From: Spirochaetales bacterium
GTDB taxonomy: Bacteria > Spirochaetota > Spirochaetia > DSM-2461
Assembly: GCA_022360655.1 (NCBI GenBank)
Contig: JAKSCK010000047.1
Location: forward strand, 1 to 57,233
Reading direction: 5' to 3'
DNA: 57,233 nt
The number at the start of each line of letters is the position of its first letter. Within the stretch, counting starts at the first letter, position 1. Made by a program: the position numbers and the translations under genes. The notes under the pieces were generated by a model. That model was not told where the DNA came from. It saw nothing but the letters and a program-made list of their open reading frames with translations, and made no database searches. Of the stretch, positions 33,862-42,820 are shown in pieces.

Positions 33862-35178
33862 ATGGAAGCAAATAAGACAACACTCCTTGTCACACCAGAA
33901 GCCCAAAGCCTTTACCATGATGTGGCCGCTCCCCTCCCTTTAATCGACCGCTGCCTTCCTGCCGTTGCAGGAGTCCGCGGATGGAATGGGTTTGCAACGC
34001 CTTGTGAAGCCTGGATTCGAGGTGATGTTGCCAAAATCACAACCATGAGAGCTGTGGGAGTGGATGAACGAATATGCACCGGAGAAACCTCTCCCAGAGA
34101 ACTTTTTGCCGCTTGGGCTGCAGTTCTCCCTCGAATTGAAGGCACGGAACTTTGGATGTGGAGCCAGCAGGAACTTCAACAGTATTTCTCGATTGATTTG
34201 GAGCTGAGTCCAAAGAATGCCAAAGATATTTGGAGTGTATTCCAAAAAAAGGGAGCCGGAAGCTCCCAGCCCCAAGATAAAAATCTCCTCATTGCAGAAG
34301 CGGGACGTCCCCTTTTTCCCTCTGCATCCTTGGATGAATTTCCCGAAATTCAAGAATCTCAATACGCAGAAACAACATTAAAACCTGTGTTCAATCTCTC
34401 CCCTATCTTTGATTTCTCGGATTTAGGCCGATGGATCAGACGCATCCGCCGATTGGGGAACAGAGCGGGAGGGGGAATTTCCTGTTGGGAAGATCTCTTA
34501 GAGGTTCTGATGGTCCGTCATGCCGCTTTTCATGCCGCAGGTTGCCGTCTCTCTGTTCATGGAACGGTTATTGAGTCGGCCGTTCAATGGACACCTGGGC
34601 AGGCCAATGCTGTGTTAAAAACCGCACTGGCAGGTACCGCTCCAAACAAAGAAGAAACCGCACTCTTTTCCAAAGCGGTGATGGAAAGTTGCGCCATGAT
34701 GGATGCCGGTGCCCGCTGGACCACGGAACTCACCGTTCAGGGAAAACTGCAGAAACTCTCAGAAGGGCTCATTCATCATCTTTCGGGAATGGCCGAATGG
34801 GGAATGCTCCCCAAAACGGTTCTCATGGGAGCCATTCCCACCCAAGAAGGTCTGAACCAGATGAATCAGGCACTGGGAAGCGAATGCGCCGAAGATATTC
34901 TTTTTGCCCCCACGGGTCATATGGGCCTTTATGAAGGTGGGTTACGAAAATTTGTTCATCTTCTGGGAAATCAAAAGCTGCTTTCCCGTCTCTCCAGTTT
35001 TCGGGGAAATAGCGCCTATTTTGCTGGGGTTCGCCATCAGCGCTATCGGCAGATTCTCTGTTCTGCCATTTCCTCCTTGGCTCAAAAAGGGCTCATTGAC
35101 AATGCACCAGCCTCTCTGGAAAACCATGTCCGAGAGGCCTGTCTTGGAGCAGATTGCTCTACGATGAATGAAGAATAA
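33862..35178 (+). CDS. Degenerate uronate isomerase (UxaC-like) lacking metal ligands
   Basis: The 438-residue protein follows glucuronate/uronate isomerase over its whole length. Matching segments are LYHDVAAPLPLIDR, MRAVGVDERICTG, AWAAVLPRIEGTELW with QQYFSIDLEL, LLEVLMVRHAAFHAAGCRLSVHG, LPKTVL, and the end RHQRYRQIL. Yet the catalytic residues of that amidohydrolase family are gone. The HxH that normally follows the LPIID motif reads C31-L-P33; the LHIGA His reads LTVQG; the TDSR Asp near the C-terminus is replaced. I infer a pseudoenzyme or a new activity. ATG 33862 has AGGAG upstream; the frame from 33790 does not. No other uronate pathway gene is adjacent. Confidence 0.75.
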   Translation: MEANKTTLLVTPEAQSLYHDVAAPLPLIDRCLPAVAGVRGWNGFATPCEAWIRGDVAKITTMRAVGVDERICTGETSPRELFAAWAAVLPRIEGTELWMWSQQELQQYFSIDLELSPKNAKDIWSVFQKKGAGSSQPQDKNLLIAEAGRPLFPSASLDEFPEIQESQYAETTLKPVFNLSPIFDFSDLGRWIRRIRRLGNRAGGGISCWEDLLEVLMVRHAAFHAAGCRLSVHGTVIESAVQWTPGQANAVLKTALAGTAPNKEETALFSKAVMESCAMMDAGARWTTELTVQGKLQKLSEGLIHHLSGMAEWGMLPKTVLMGAIPTQEGLNQMNQALGSECAEDILFAPTGHMGLYEGGLRKFVHLLGNQKLLSRLSSFRGNSAYFAGVRHQRYRQILCSAISSLAQKGLIDNAPASLENHVREACLGADCSTMNEE

Positions 35179-35188
35179 TCCATTATGA

Positions 35189-35232
35189 ATCCAGGGGCTC
35201 AAGCCATGGGCTTGAGCCCCTGGTCGATTTAA
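35189..35232. repeat. GC hairpin repeat (copy 7), 15-bp perfect stem
   Basis: CCAGGGGCTCAAGCC (35191-35205) pairs with 35209-35223 around an ATG loop. The 3' flank is TCGATTTA, overlapping the thiolase stop codon. It lies between convergent genes. Confidence 0.8.
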
Positions 35233-36428
35233 AGGTTTTTCAGCAAAACGGCTGTCCCCATACCTCCTCCGGCACAAAGGGACGCCAATCCATACGTGGC
35301 TCCTTGCTGCTTCATGGAATGCACCAAGGTCACCATGATTCGTGCTCCTGAAGCACCAAGAGGATGGCCAAGAGCAATGGCTCCACCCTTCTGATTACAA
35401 CGTTCAAGAAGCTGCACATCAGACACGGAATACTGTTGGGAAAGTTCTCGAATCACTCCCAAGGATTGGGCTGCAAAGGCTTCATTTAGTTCCAACAAAT
35501 CAATATCTGCAAGGGACACATGGCAATCCTCAAGGAGTTTGCCTATGGCCGGAACCGGTCCAAGACCCATGATTTCCGGCGCAATTCCGGCCTGAGAGCA
35601 ACCCACAATTTCCACAAGAGGTTGAAGTTCAAACTGTTCAACCGCGGCTTCCGAAGCCACAAGGAGAATCGCGGCTCCATCATTGATTCCAGAGGCATTA
35701 CCAGCCGTTACCGTACCCTCAGGAAGAAAGGCTGGACGAAGCTTTGCAAGACTCTCTTTTGTGACATCACTGCGGGGATGCTCATCTCTATCAAAGACAA
35801 GGCTTCCCCGTCGAGATTCAAGTTGGAGTGGGACAATTTCATCTTGAAATGCTCCAGACTCCCAGGCCTCTTTGGAACGACTCTGGCTCATCAATGCAAA
35901 CGCATCCTGATCTTCTCGGGAGATGTCCATTCTTTGCGCAATATTCTCCGCTGTGATTCCCATATGATACTGATGAAACACATCGGTCAAACCATCCAGA
36001 AGCATGGCATCTTCCATGCGAGGAGCTCCAAGCTTTTTCCCCCATCGGGTTGACCCAGGAAGAAGAAAAGGGGCCGAACTCATGGATTCCATTCCACCGG
36101 CAACAACAAGGTTTGCTGATCCGGCAAGAATATGCGCATGGGCATCCATCACGGCCTTCATCCCACTGGAACAAAGAATATTCACGGTGTAACCAGGAAC
36201 AGATTCCGGAATGCCTGCTCCCATTGAGGCCTGTCGTCCTGGTCCCATCCCTCCTCCTGCAGAGAGAACCTGACCAAGAACAACCTCATCCACAAGGGAC
36301 TTCTCCACCCCTTCCAGAGAGGCTTTGATGACCGGAGAAGCAATCTGTGCTGCCTTCAAATCTTTGAGAGAACCGCCAAATCCGCCAATGGCGGATCGCT
36401 TAGCGGATACGATGTAGGTTTTTTTCAT
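35229..36428 (-). CDS. atoB: Acetyl-CoA C-acetyltransferase (thiolase)
   Basis: The 399-residue biosynthetic-type thiolase interconverts two acetyl-CoA and acetoacetyl-CoA. The nucleophile C86 is in [18 protein letters not shown] follows, the catalytic His is in [11 protein letters not shown], and the second Cys is in [25 protein letters not shown] provides a strong ribosome-binding site before ATG 36428. It could process acetoacetyl-CoA from lysine fermentation (kce/kdd at the window start), though it stands apart from that operon. Confidence 0.95.
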   Translation of the reverse strand: MKKTYIVSAKRSAIGGFGGSLKDLKAAQIASPVIKASLEGVEKSLVDEVVLGQVLSAGGGMGPGRQASMGAGIPESVPGYTVNILCSSGMKAVMDAHAHILAGSANLVVAGGMESMSSAPFLLPGSTRWGKKLGAPRMEDAMLLDGLTDVFHQYHMGITAENIAQRMDISREDQDAFALMSQSRSKEAWESGAFQDEIVPLQLESRRGSLVFDRDEHPRSDVTKESLAKLRPAFLPEGTVTAGNASGINDGAAILLVASEAAVEQFELQPLVEIVGCSQAGIAPEIMGLGPVPAIGKLLEDCHVSLADIDLLELNEAFAAQSLGVIRELSQQYSVSDVQLLERCNQKGGAIALGHPLGASGARIMVTLVHSMKQQGATYGLASLCAGGGMGTAVLLKNL

Positions 36429-36538
36429 CCTTTCTCCTTCCCAGTCGGTACAAACGACAAGATGAATTTACCCGAGATAAAACCTCAGGTGGAGGGAGGA
36501 AAAACAGAAAGAGGAAGATGTTGCAGGAAAACCACAAT

Positions 36539-37558
36539 TTAAACCGTTTTTAATAAGGAACATTCTGCATCTGCGGCACAACTTCTGTTCCGTCCCTCTT
36601 TTTTCGCACGGTACAGCGCCCTATCCGCTGATTCCACCAAGGAAAGAGGATCAGAACCTTTTTGTGGCACCAAGGTGGCATGTCCAATACTCACGGTTAA
36701 AACAGAGGAAACTGGGGAATACTCATGGGGAATATGTTGTTCAATCACAGTGGTTCGTATTCGTTCGGCCACTTCAAGGGCACCTTCTCGTCCCGTATCA
36801 GGAAGAACAGCAATAAACTCCTCTCCACCAAAACGGGCCACACTATCCACAAAACGCTTTAAAGAACTGGTGAGGGCCTGGGCCACACTTCTCAAGCACT
36901 CATCTCCCCGAAGATGGCCGTAGTTATCATTAAAGAGTTTAAAATGATCAATATCGATGATCAGAAGAGAAAGAGGAATCCTATGCCGAATAGACCGTTT
37001 CCATTCTTCCTCAAGAATGGCATCAAAACGACGCCGATTTCCTAATCCAGTGAGAGGATCAAGAGTTGAAAGACTCGTGAGCTCTCGATTTGTTCGTTCG
37101 AGCTGAACTTGTAAGGCCTGCAATTCGTTTAGACGTCTATCCAGTTCCGTTGTTTTCTCAACAAGTTCTTCCCGCTGTCGGTGGAGTTCCAAAAAGATAC
37201 TAACTTTACTCCGGAAAACAAGCGGATTAATGGGCTTTAAAAGATACCCTGAGCCTCCGGCCTCGTATCCCTCACTTTGCTGCTCAAGGTCTCGAATGGC
37301 CGCAGTCACAAAGAGTATGGGAACATTTCGCGTTTTTTTACTTCCCCTCAGAAGTCGTGTCAGCTCAAAACCATCCATGTCCGGCATCATCACATCCAAC
37401 AATGCCACGGCAAAGTGATGATCAAGGGTATGCGCCAGAGCCTCTGAGCCAGATTCTGCACGAATACACTCCACATCAAAGTCTTCCAGCAAGGCTTCCA
37501 ATGTCACAAGATTCTCTACCCTATCATCAACAATTAGGACTTTTGGCTTTGAAGGCAT
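36539..37558 (-). CDS. Response regulator with diguanylate cyclase output (REC-GGDEF)
   Basis: The 339-residue protein has a receiver domain (about 5-125) with acceptor D55 in VALLDVMMPDMDG, a coiled coil (about 130-165) and a GGDEF domain (about 170-330). The active signature GGEEF is near residue 244. RFVD five residues before it is a product-inhibition I-site (RxxD), so it is an active c-di-GMP synthase by pattern. It is the last of a three-gene signalling operon with CheR and a hybrid kinase; the kinase is the likely phosphate donor. Confidence 0.93.
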   Translation of the reverse strand: MPSKPKVLIVDDRVENLVTLEALLEDFDVECIRAESGSEALAHTLDHHFAVALLDVMMPDMDGFELTRLLRGSKKTRNVPILFVTAAIRDLEQQSEGYEAGGSGYLLKPINPLVFRSKVSIFLELHRQREELVEKTTELDRRLNELQALQVQLERTNRELTSLSTLDPLTGLGNRRRFDAILEEEWKRSIRHRIPLSLLIIDIDHFKLFNDNYGHLRGDECLRSVAQALTSSLKRFVDSVARFGGEEFIAVLPDTGREGALEVAERIRTTVIEQHIPHEYSPVSSVLTVSIGHATLVPQKGSDPLSLVESADRALYRAKKEGRNRSCAADAECSLLKTV

Positions 37559-37620
37559 GTATCCTCACTTTGGTGCTGAATAGCAATCCATTGGGCAAAC
37601 TCTCAACAAGAATCCTTGGC

Positions 37621-38454
37621 TCAACCTTTTTTCCGATAAATTCGTGCCCAATCCGAAACAACGACAAAATCACTGGCCACAGAGGAATATGCTAAGTCCT
37701 CTTTGGAACCAAGACACAGAATCCCACCAGGAGCCAAACAATCACGAAAACGTTGAAGAACACGATTTTGAAGGGATTTATTGAAGTAAATCAGCACATT
37801 GCGGCAAAGCACAGCATTCATCTCACCAAAGGCAAAATCGGTGACAAGATTATGCTGCGAAAACGTGATGCTCTCTCGTAATCGTCGTGCCATCACAGCA
37901 TGACCATATTCCGCTCTGTAGTAATTTGAGAAACATCCCGTCCCACCGGACGCCAAGTAATTCTCAGTGTACTCCCGCATGGCTTGAATCGAGAAGATTC
38001 CCTCCCGAGCTCTTTCTAAAATTTTCGGATGAAAATCCGTTCCATAAATCAAAGATTGGGACTCTTTGCCCAACTCCTCTAAAAGAATAGCCATAGAATA
38101 GGCTTCCTGACCCGTGGCACAACCTGCATGCCAAATCTTGATGGGATGAGAGGCATGAAAAAGAGTGGGAAGAACATCTCTCAATTCTCGAAAAAATCGT
38201 GGATCTCGGAACATCTGGGTAACATTGATGGACAAGTCATCAAGGAGAGGAAGAATGGCCTCTTTATGGAGAAGCAAATTCTGAGCAAAGCTTGCCAATG
38301 ACGTGCATCCATCCACATTCATCCGATGTTGAATACGACGCTGAAGATGCGCCATAGAATACTCACGAAAATCATAGCCAAAGTGAGTCCAAAGGAATTG
38401 CAAGAACTCCGGTAAATCCAGAGAAGTTTTTTTCTCTAACAGTGAAGTATTCAT
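37621..38454 (-). CDS. cheR: CheR-type protein-glutamate methyltransferase
   Basis: The 277-residue CheR has an N-terminal helical domain (about 10-75), the SAM-binding motif WHAGCATGQEAYSMAILLEE (about 110-130), GTDFHPKILERAREG and NVLIYFNKSLQNRVL. ATG 38454 overlaps the hybrid kinase stop (ATGA), so the earlier frame start at 38469 is less likely. No chemoreceptor with methylation helices is in the window. CheR beside a multi-receiver kinase without CheB is often found in alternative signalling systems; target unknown. Confidence 0.92.
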   Translation of the reverse strand: MNTSLLEKKTSLDLPEFLQFLWTHFGYDFREYSMAHLQRRIQHRMNVDGCTSLASFAQNLLLHKEAILPLLDDLSINVTQMFRDPRFFRELRDVLPTLFHASHPIKIWHAGCATGQEAYSMAILLEELGKESQSLIYGTDFHPKILERAREGIFSIQAMREYTENYLASGGTGCFSNYYRAEYGHAVMARRLRESITFSQHNLVTDFAFGEMNAVLCRNVLIYFNKSLQNRVLQRFRDCLAPGGILCLGSKEDLAYSSVASDFVVVSDWARIYRKKG

Positions 38455-41400
38455 CGAGCGTACAACCACACCTTCAAAAGAGACGAAAGGCGTCCTGTAT
38501 CCACCGGTTTGGATAAGAAATCATTGGCTCCAGCCTCTATGCTCTCTCTTCGATCCTCTTTCATTGCCTTGGCAGTTAAAGCAATGATGGGAAGTTGAGC
38601 AAACTGTTCTTGTTCGCGAATTTTTTTCATGGCCTCAATCCCATTCATTCGCGGCATCATGATGTCCATAAGAACAAGATCATACTGAGGGTTGGCTTCC
38701 AGCTTTTCTAAGCATTCCACACCATCGCGAGCAATAGAGACCTCATATCCTTGATCTTCAAGGACACTGGCAAGAGCAAAAACATTCCGCATGTCATCAT
38801 CAACAAGAAGAATGGATTTTCCTTCAACATCCGAACTTACCGAGTGATGTTTCTGTAGCAAACGTCGAGAATCCTCAGGCAGGCTATCCACAACTTTGTG
38901 AAGAAATAATGTGATTTCATCCAGAAGGGCTTCTGGTGTTTTCACTCCTTTCACCACAAGACCCTCTGAATACTCATTGAGACGAGTTCGCTCCTTTACT
39001 GAAAGCTCTCGTTCCAACGTGAGAAGTATGGGAACGCCAAGAGGTTTGTCATTCTTGAACAATTCATCCAAAAGATAGAATTCGTCATCGGATTTCTCAC
39101 TAAGTTGAAGAACAATGCAATCCCATTCCTCTACTTGAAGCATCGAGAGTGCTTCCTGAGAGCCTCGTGCAGAAACAATTTCTAAATCTTTCGTACCCAA
39201 CAGCTGACGAAGATGCTCTTCCTGATCAACATCATGACCAACAAAAAGAAGACGTCGAAAATCTCGTTCAACAATGTTTTGGATTCTAGTAATGGCTGCA
39301 TCAAGTTCTTCTTGACGCACAGGCTTTGAAAGGAATCCCAAGGCTCCTGATCGGAGCGCATCCCATTGCCCTTCCCTGCCACTGAGGAAGTGAACCGGTA
39401 TTGTTCGGGTTTGAGGATTTGACTTCAATTCATCAAAGACAGCCCAGCCATCAATCCCAGGCAAACCAATATCAAGGATGATGGCACTCGGATTATAGCG
39501 TTGAGAGAGCTGTAACCCATCTTCTCCATCACCAGCCACAAGAGCCTGAAAACCTTTCTCTCTCACAGCATCACAAACCACTTGGGCAAAGGATGAATCA
39601 TCCTCAATGATCAGAATGCTCCCATGACCTTCCTTCAGAGAAAAGCGATCGTCATTCACTTTGAATTGGGATTTTGATGGAAAGACTGTTTTCCTCTGAG
39701 CGGCAAATGGTTCAAGAACTCCTGACGAAACGACATCCATTCCTGAATCAATCCCTGAGAGCACGAGTGTAAAACAGCTCCCCTTCCCTTCTTCACTCTG
39801 AAGAAGAATTCCGCCTCCCAGTAATTCCGCCAATTCCCGAGTGATGGAAAGCCCCAATCCTGTGCCACCAAAATTCCGGCTTGTGCTTCCATCGGCTTGA
39901 CGGAATGCATCAAAAATCACCTGCTGTTTGTCTTGAGCAATACCAATCCCATCATCCTGAACAGAGAAAGCCATAGCATTCTGTATATGAGGGAATTGGC
40001 TCTGCTCATTGGCTTGTGCAGGGCGAATCGTCAGATTGACCATACCTTCAGGTGCAAATTTCATTGCGTTTGAAAGCAGATTCCGAAGAATCTGTTGCAA
40101 ACGGAGCTGATCAGTTTGAATGGATGAGGGCGTGTTGGGATCCACATCAATGGAAAATTGAATGCTCTTCTTTTTTGCCGATTCTGCAAAATGCCGATTC
40201 ACATCCGCCACAATATCGGCAATGGCAATGTCCTCAAGATGTAAATCAATTCGCCCTGCTTCCACCTTAGACAAATCCAGAATGTCATTGATGATGGAAA
40301 GGAGGTCATGACCAGACTTATGAATGGCCTCAGCAAGGTCCACCTGCTTACTGCTCAAGTTATTTTCTTTGTTCCCTGCAAGGAGCTGCGAAAGAATAAT
40401 CACACTGTTCAATGGAGTTCTCAATTCATGAGACATGTTGGCCAAGAACTCAGACTTATACCGACTTGTCATCTCCAGATCTTTGGCTTTCTTTTCCACA
40501 GCATCACGAGCATCTGCCAAATCCTGATTTTTTCGACTTACCGTTTCTTTTTGTTCTTGTAGGGCCTTGGTTCGCTCTTCCAATTCTTCATTCGTTACCC
40601 GAAGTTCTTCTTGTTGGGTTTGCAGTTCACGTTCTGATTCTTTTAATGCTCGTGTCTGCTCTTCCAACTCTTCATTGGTCACCCGAAGTTCTTCCTGCTG
40701 AGCCTGAAGTTCAGCTTCTGATGCCTTTAAGGCCTCATGAGCCTCAACCAATTCCTCATGCTGGGCTCGAGAATCATCAAGAAGGTTTTGGATGGTTGCC
40801 CGAGAACGAGCAGAACGAAACTGGCCCCCAATGCTGTCAATGTTCTCCTGGGCAAACTGCAACTGAAGCTTGGTGAAAGAATGTTCCGCTCCAAGAAGTA
40901 AAACACCTAAAGCCCGCTCTTCTTCATCATCAAAGAATGGAATGGCAAGATAATGGGAAAGGGGAATCTCACCCACACCATAATTCATGGAGGGTGCATC
41001 CTTAGTAACCGAAAAAACTTTCATTTCCCCATCAATAGCTGCCTGACCAACAAACCCCTCACCATATTCGATGAACTGATGCGTCTTCTCCCTATCTGAA
41101 AAGGCATAACCACCCATCAATTGAAGTTTTTGACCGTCTCCCAGGTAAATCACCCCAAGATCAGCTCCATAGATATCCACAAAGAAGTTCACCACTTTAT
41201 GGGCCACTTCATCTTCAACATGAACCAGACGCAATGCGTCATCAAGATGCTCTTTTCGAGAGCGAAGCCAATACCATTCTTTCAAACTGGCTTTCATCGC
41301 ATTCAGGGATTTTGCTAGTCGCCCCAACTCATCCTGACGTTTTTCCGGAAGTTCCACATCCAAATTGCCAGCAGAAATAGCCTCTGTGAATTCCACATCG

Positions 41401-42491
41401 GCAATCACTGGTGCCGTGATGGATCGGGAAAGAAAGAGGGCCTCAAGAATCACCACCACCAAAAGAATGCCCATGATCAAAGCTGATAAATTCAAGAACT
41501 CCATCACAGGGCCAAGAACTTCTAACTGATCAATTTTGGAAACAAAATACCAATCCAAATCAAGAATGGCCATTTTTCCATAGGTCACGAGAACCGGGCT
41601 TCCTTCACTATCCAAGTAGGTGCCCTTCCCCCCTTCCGCACCGTGTTTCACAGCATCATGCCAGTAATCTAAGACCTCTGGATGGTCATAGCCCACTACA
41701 AACTTGCCGCCTCCAATGGTGCTTAAGTCACTGCGCAGACTGAAGGAATTTTTATTTTTGTGAAAATATAAAAAGTAGGATTCCCCTGTTGCTCCCAAAC
41801 CTTCACGGGAATCCATGATTCGATTCACAAAATCTGGCGTAATCAAAACGGCCATAATGGCAATGACATTCTCCTGATCATCCCAGATGGGTGTTCCAAT
41901 GAAAGCCGCTTGTTTTTGGCCAACAGGTTCATAAGAGGAAAAATCCACCAGACAGGTGTCTCGTGTTCGCATGACTTTTCGCCAGACACGAGAAAGACCG
42001 GAATCGGCATAGGGTCCATGGAAAAGATTTGTCCCTAGATCTGTTCTATTTCGAACCGAATATGCCACACGCCCAGAGGAGGCATGAATCAAAAACACAT
42101 CATCGTAGGCAAAGTCTTGAACAAATCGCAGCATGAAATCCGAATGTTCTGATGCAATATCTTCATATTGGGAGGAATGATTTGAATCTTTTTGCCCCAT
42201 TCCCACTTCGTCATAATGCGAAGTTAAATCCCTCCAAAGGCTATGCACCATGGTGGATCGAGCCATGGTTTCCACCGAAGCAATCCGTTCTTGAAAATCT
42301 TTTTCTATTTCATCAATTCGTAAATCACGAACAAGAAGCAGGCGCTCAAATGCCGCATCCACCAAGAGTCGATTGGCTCGGATATTTCCAAGCACTCCCT
42401 GCAACAGCATGGGAAAACAACCTGTAATGAAGAAGAGAAGTAGCAGTCTTAATCGCAAAGAAGAGAAGAGTCGATTTTTTGTACTTTCCAC
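38451..42491 (-). CDS. Hybrid sensor kinase: Cache-HAMP-GAF-HisKA-HATPase with three receiver domains
   Basis: The 1346-residue protein begins at GTG. TM1 lies at about 14-34, a periplasmic dCache domain at about 45-330, TM2 at about 337-358, HAMP at about 360-412 and GAF at about 430-560. A coiled coil at about 570-665 contains near-identical repeats of QQEELRVTNEELEE. HisKA follows with H near 686 (MSHELRTPLN), then HATPase_c (SNAMKFAPEG, GGTGLGLSIT). REC1 (about 957-1075) and REC3 (about 1222-1340) keep their acceptor Asp. REC2 (about 1078-1195) has IVLQLSEK where Asp is expected, so it is probably unphosphorylated. It is coupled to cheR by ATGA. Confidence 0.92.
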   Translation of the reverse strand: MESTKNRLFSSLRLRLLLLFFITGCFPMLLQGVLGNIRANRLLVDAAFERLLLVRDLRIDEIEKDFQERIASVETMARSTMVHSLWRDLTSHYDEVGMGQKDSNHSSQYEDIASEHSDFMLRFVQDFAYDDVFLIHASSGRVAYSVRNRTDLGTNLFHGPYADSGLSRVWRKVMRTRDTCLVDFSSYEPVGQKQAAFIGTPIWDDQENVIAIMAVLITPDFVNRIMDSREGLGATGESYFLYFHKNKNSFSLRSDLSTIGGGKFVVGYDHPEVLDYWHDAVKHGAEGGKGTYLDSEGSPVLVTYGKMAILDLDWYFVSKIDQLEVLGPVMEFLNLSALIMGILLVVVILEALFLSRSITAPVIADVEFTEAISAGNLDVELPEKRQDELGRLAKSLNAMKASLKEWYWLRSRKEHLDDALRLVHVEDEVAHKVVNFFVDIYGADLGVIYLGDGQKLQLMGGYAFSDREKTHQFIEYGEGFVGQAAIDGEMKVFSVTKDAPSMNYGVGEIPLSHYLAIPFFDDEEERALGVLLLGAEHSFTKLQLQFAQENIDSIGGQFRSARSRATIQNLLDDSRAQHEELVEAHEALKASEAELQAQQEELRVTNEELEEQTRALKESERELQTQQEELRVTNEELEERTKALQEQKETVSRKNQDLADARDAVEKKAKDLEMTSRYKSEFLANMSHELRTPLNSVIILSQLLAGNKENNLSSKQVDLAEAIHKSGHDLLSIINDILDLSKVEAGRIDLHLEDIAIADIVADVNRHFAESAKKKSIQFSIDVDPNTPSSIQTDQLRLQQILRNLLSNAMKFAPEGMVNLTIRPAQANEQSQFPHIQNAMAFSVQDDGIGIAQDKQQVIFDAFRQADGSTSRNFGGTGLGLSITRELAELLGGGILLQSEEGKGSCFTLVLSGIDSGMDVVSSGVLEPFAAQRKTVFPSKSQFKVNDDRFSLKEGHGSILIIEDDSSFAQVVCDAVREKGFQALVAGDGEDGLQLSQRYNPSAIILDIGLPGIDGWAVFDELKSNPQTRTIPVHFLSGREGQWDALRSGALGFLSKPVRQEELDAAITRIQNIVERDFRRLLFVGHDVDQEEHLRQLLGTKDLEIVSARGSQEALSMLQVEEWDCIVLQLSEKSDDEFYLLDELFKNDKPLGVPILLTLERELSVKERTRLNEYSEGLVVKGVKTPEALLDEITLFLHKVVDSLPEDSRRLLQKHHSVSSDVEGKSILLVDDDMRNVFALASVLEDQGYEVSIARDGVECLEKLEANPQYDLVLMDIMMPRMNGIEAMKKIREQEQFAQLPIIALTAKAMKEDRRESIEAGANDFLSKPVDTGRLSSLLKVWLYAR

Positions 42492-42820
42492 AGTTGCCGT
42501 CCAGAAATGATTTCAGTTCATAGAATGATGATCGGTTCAATAAAGACCTCCCCTGAACACCTTCTCACAAAGATGTACTTGGAAATGATTGGTCTGAATA
42601 AACTGACTCTGCCCATCATCATCATGCCAGACAAACGGTTGTAGAAACTTTAATAACAGTTCAATAAATGCATTTCAAACAATATTTTATTTGTCGTTCT
42701 TCAATTATTTCTTTCTTTTGGGGCAAATAAATTCATTCTTAAAAATAATTTTATCACTACATTGGAAACCAGTCATAGCATTTTACTATAATTTCCAAAC
42801 GTTCTCTATTGGAGGAAGTT
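42492..42820. other. 329-base AT-rich intergenic region between divergent genes
   Basis: It holds the promoters of the hybrid kinase (minus) and the repeat lipoprotein (plus). I see no RNA gene and no copy of the hairpin repeat. A good promoter candidate faces the lipoprotein. Confidence 0.5.
42762..42792 (+). promoter_or_regulatory. Candidate sigma70-type promoter for the repeat lipoprotein
   Basis: TTGGAA (42762-42767) and a perfect TATAAT (42787-42792) are separated by 19 bases, about 28 bases before the start codon. The spacing is slightly long. Confidence 0.45.

Noticed and set aside
40540..40760. Near-identical DNA repeats within the hybrid kinase gene as a mobile or recombination site
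   Set aside because: They encode a coiled-coil duplication (EELRVTNEELEE) common in such kinases and stay in frame.
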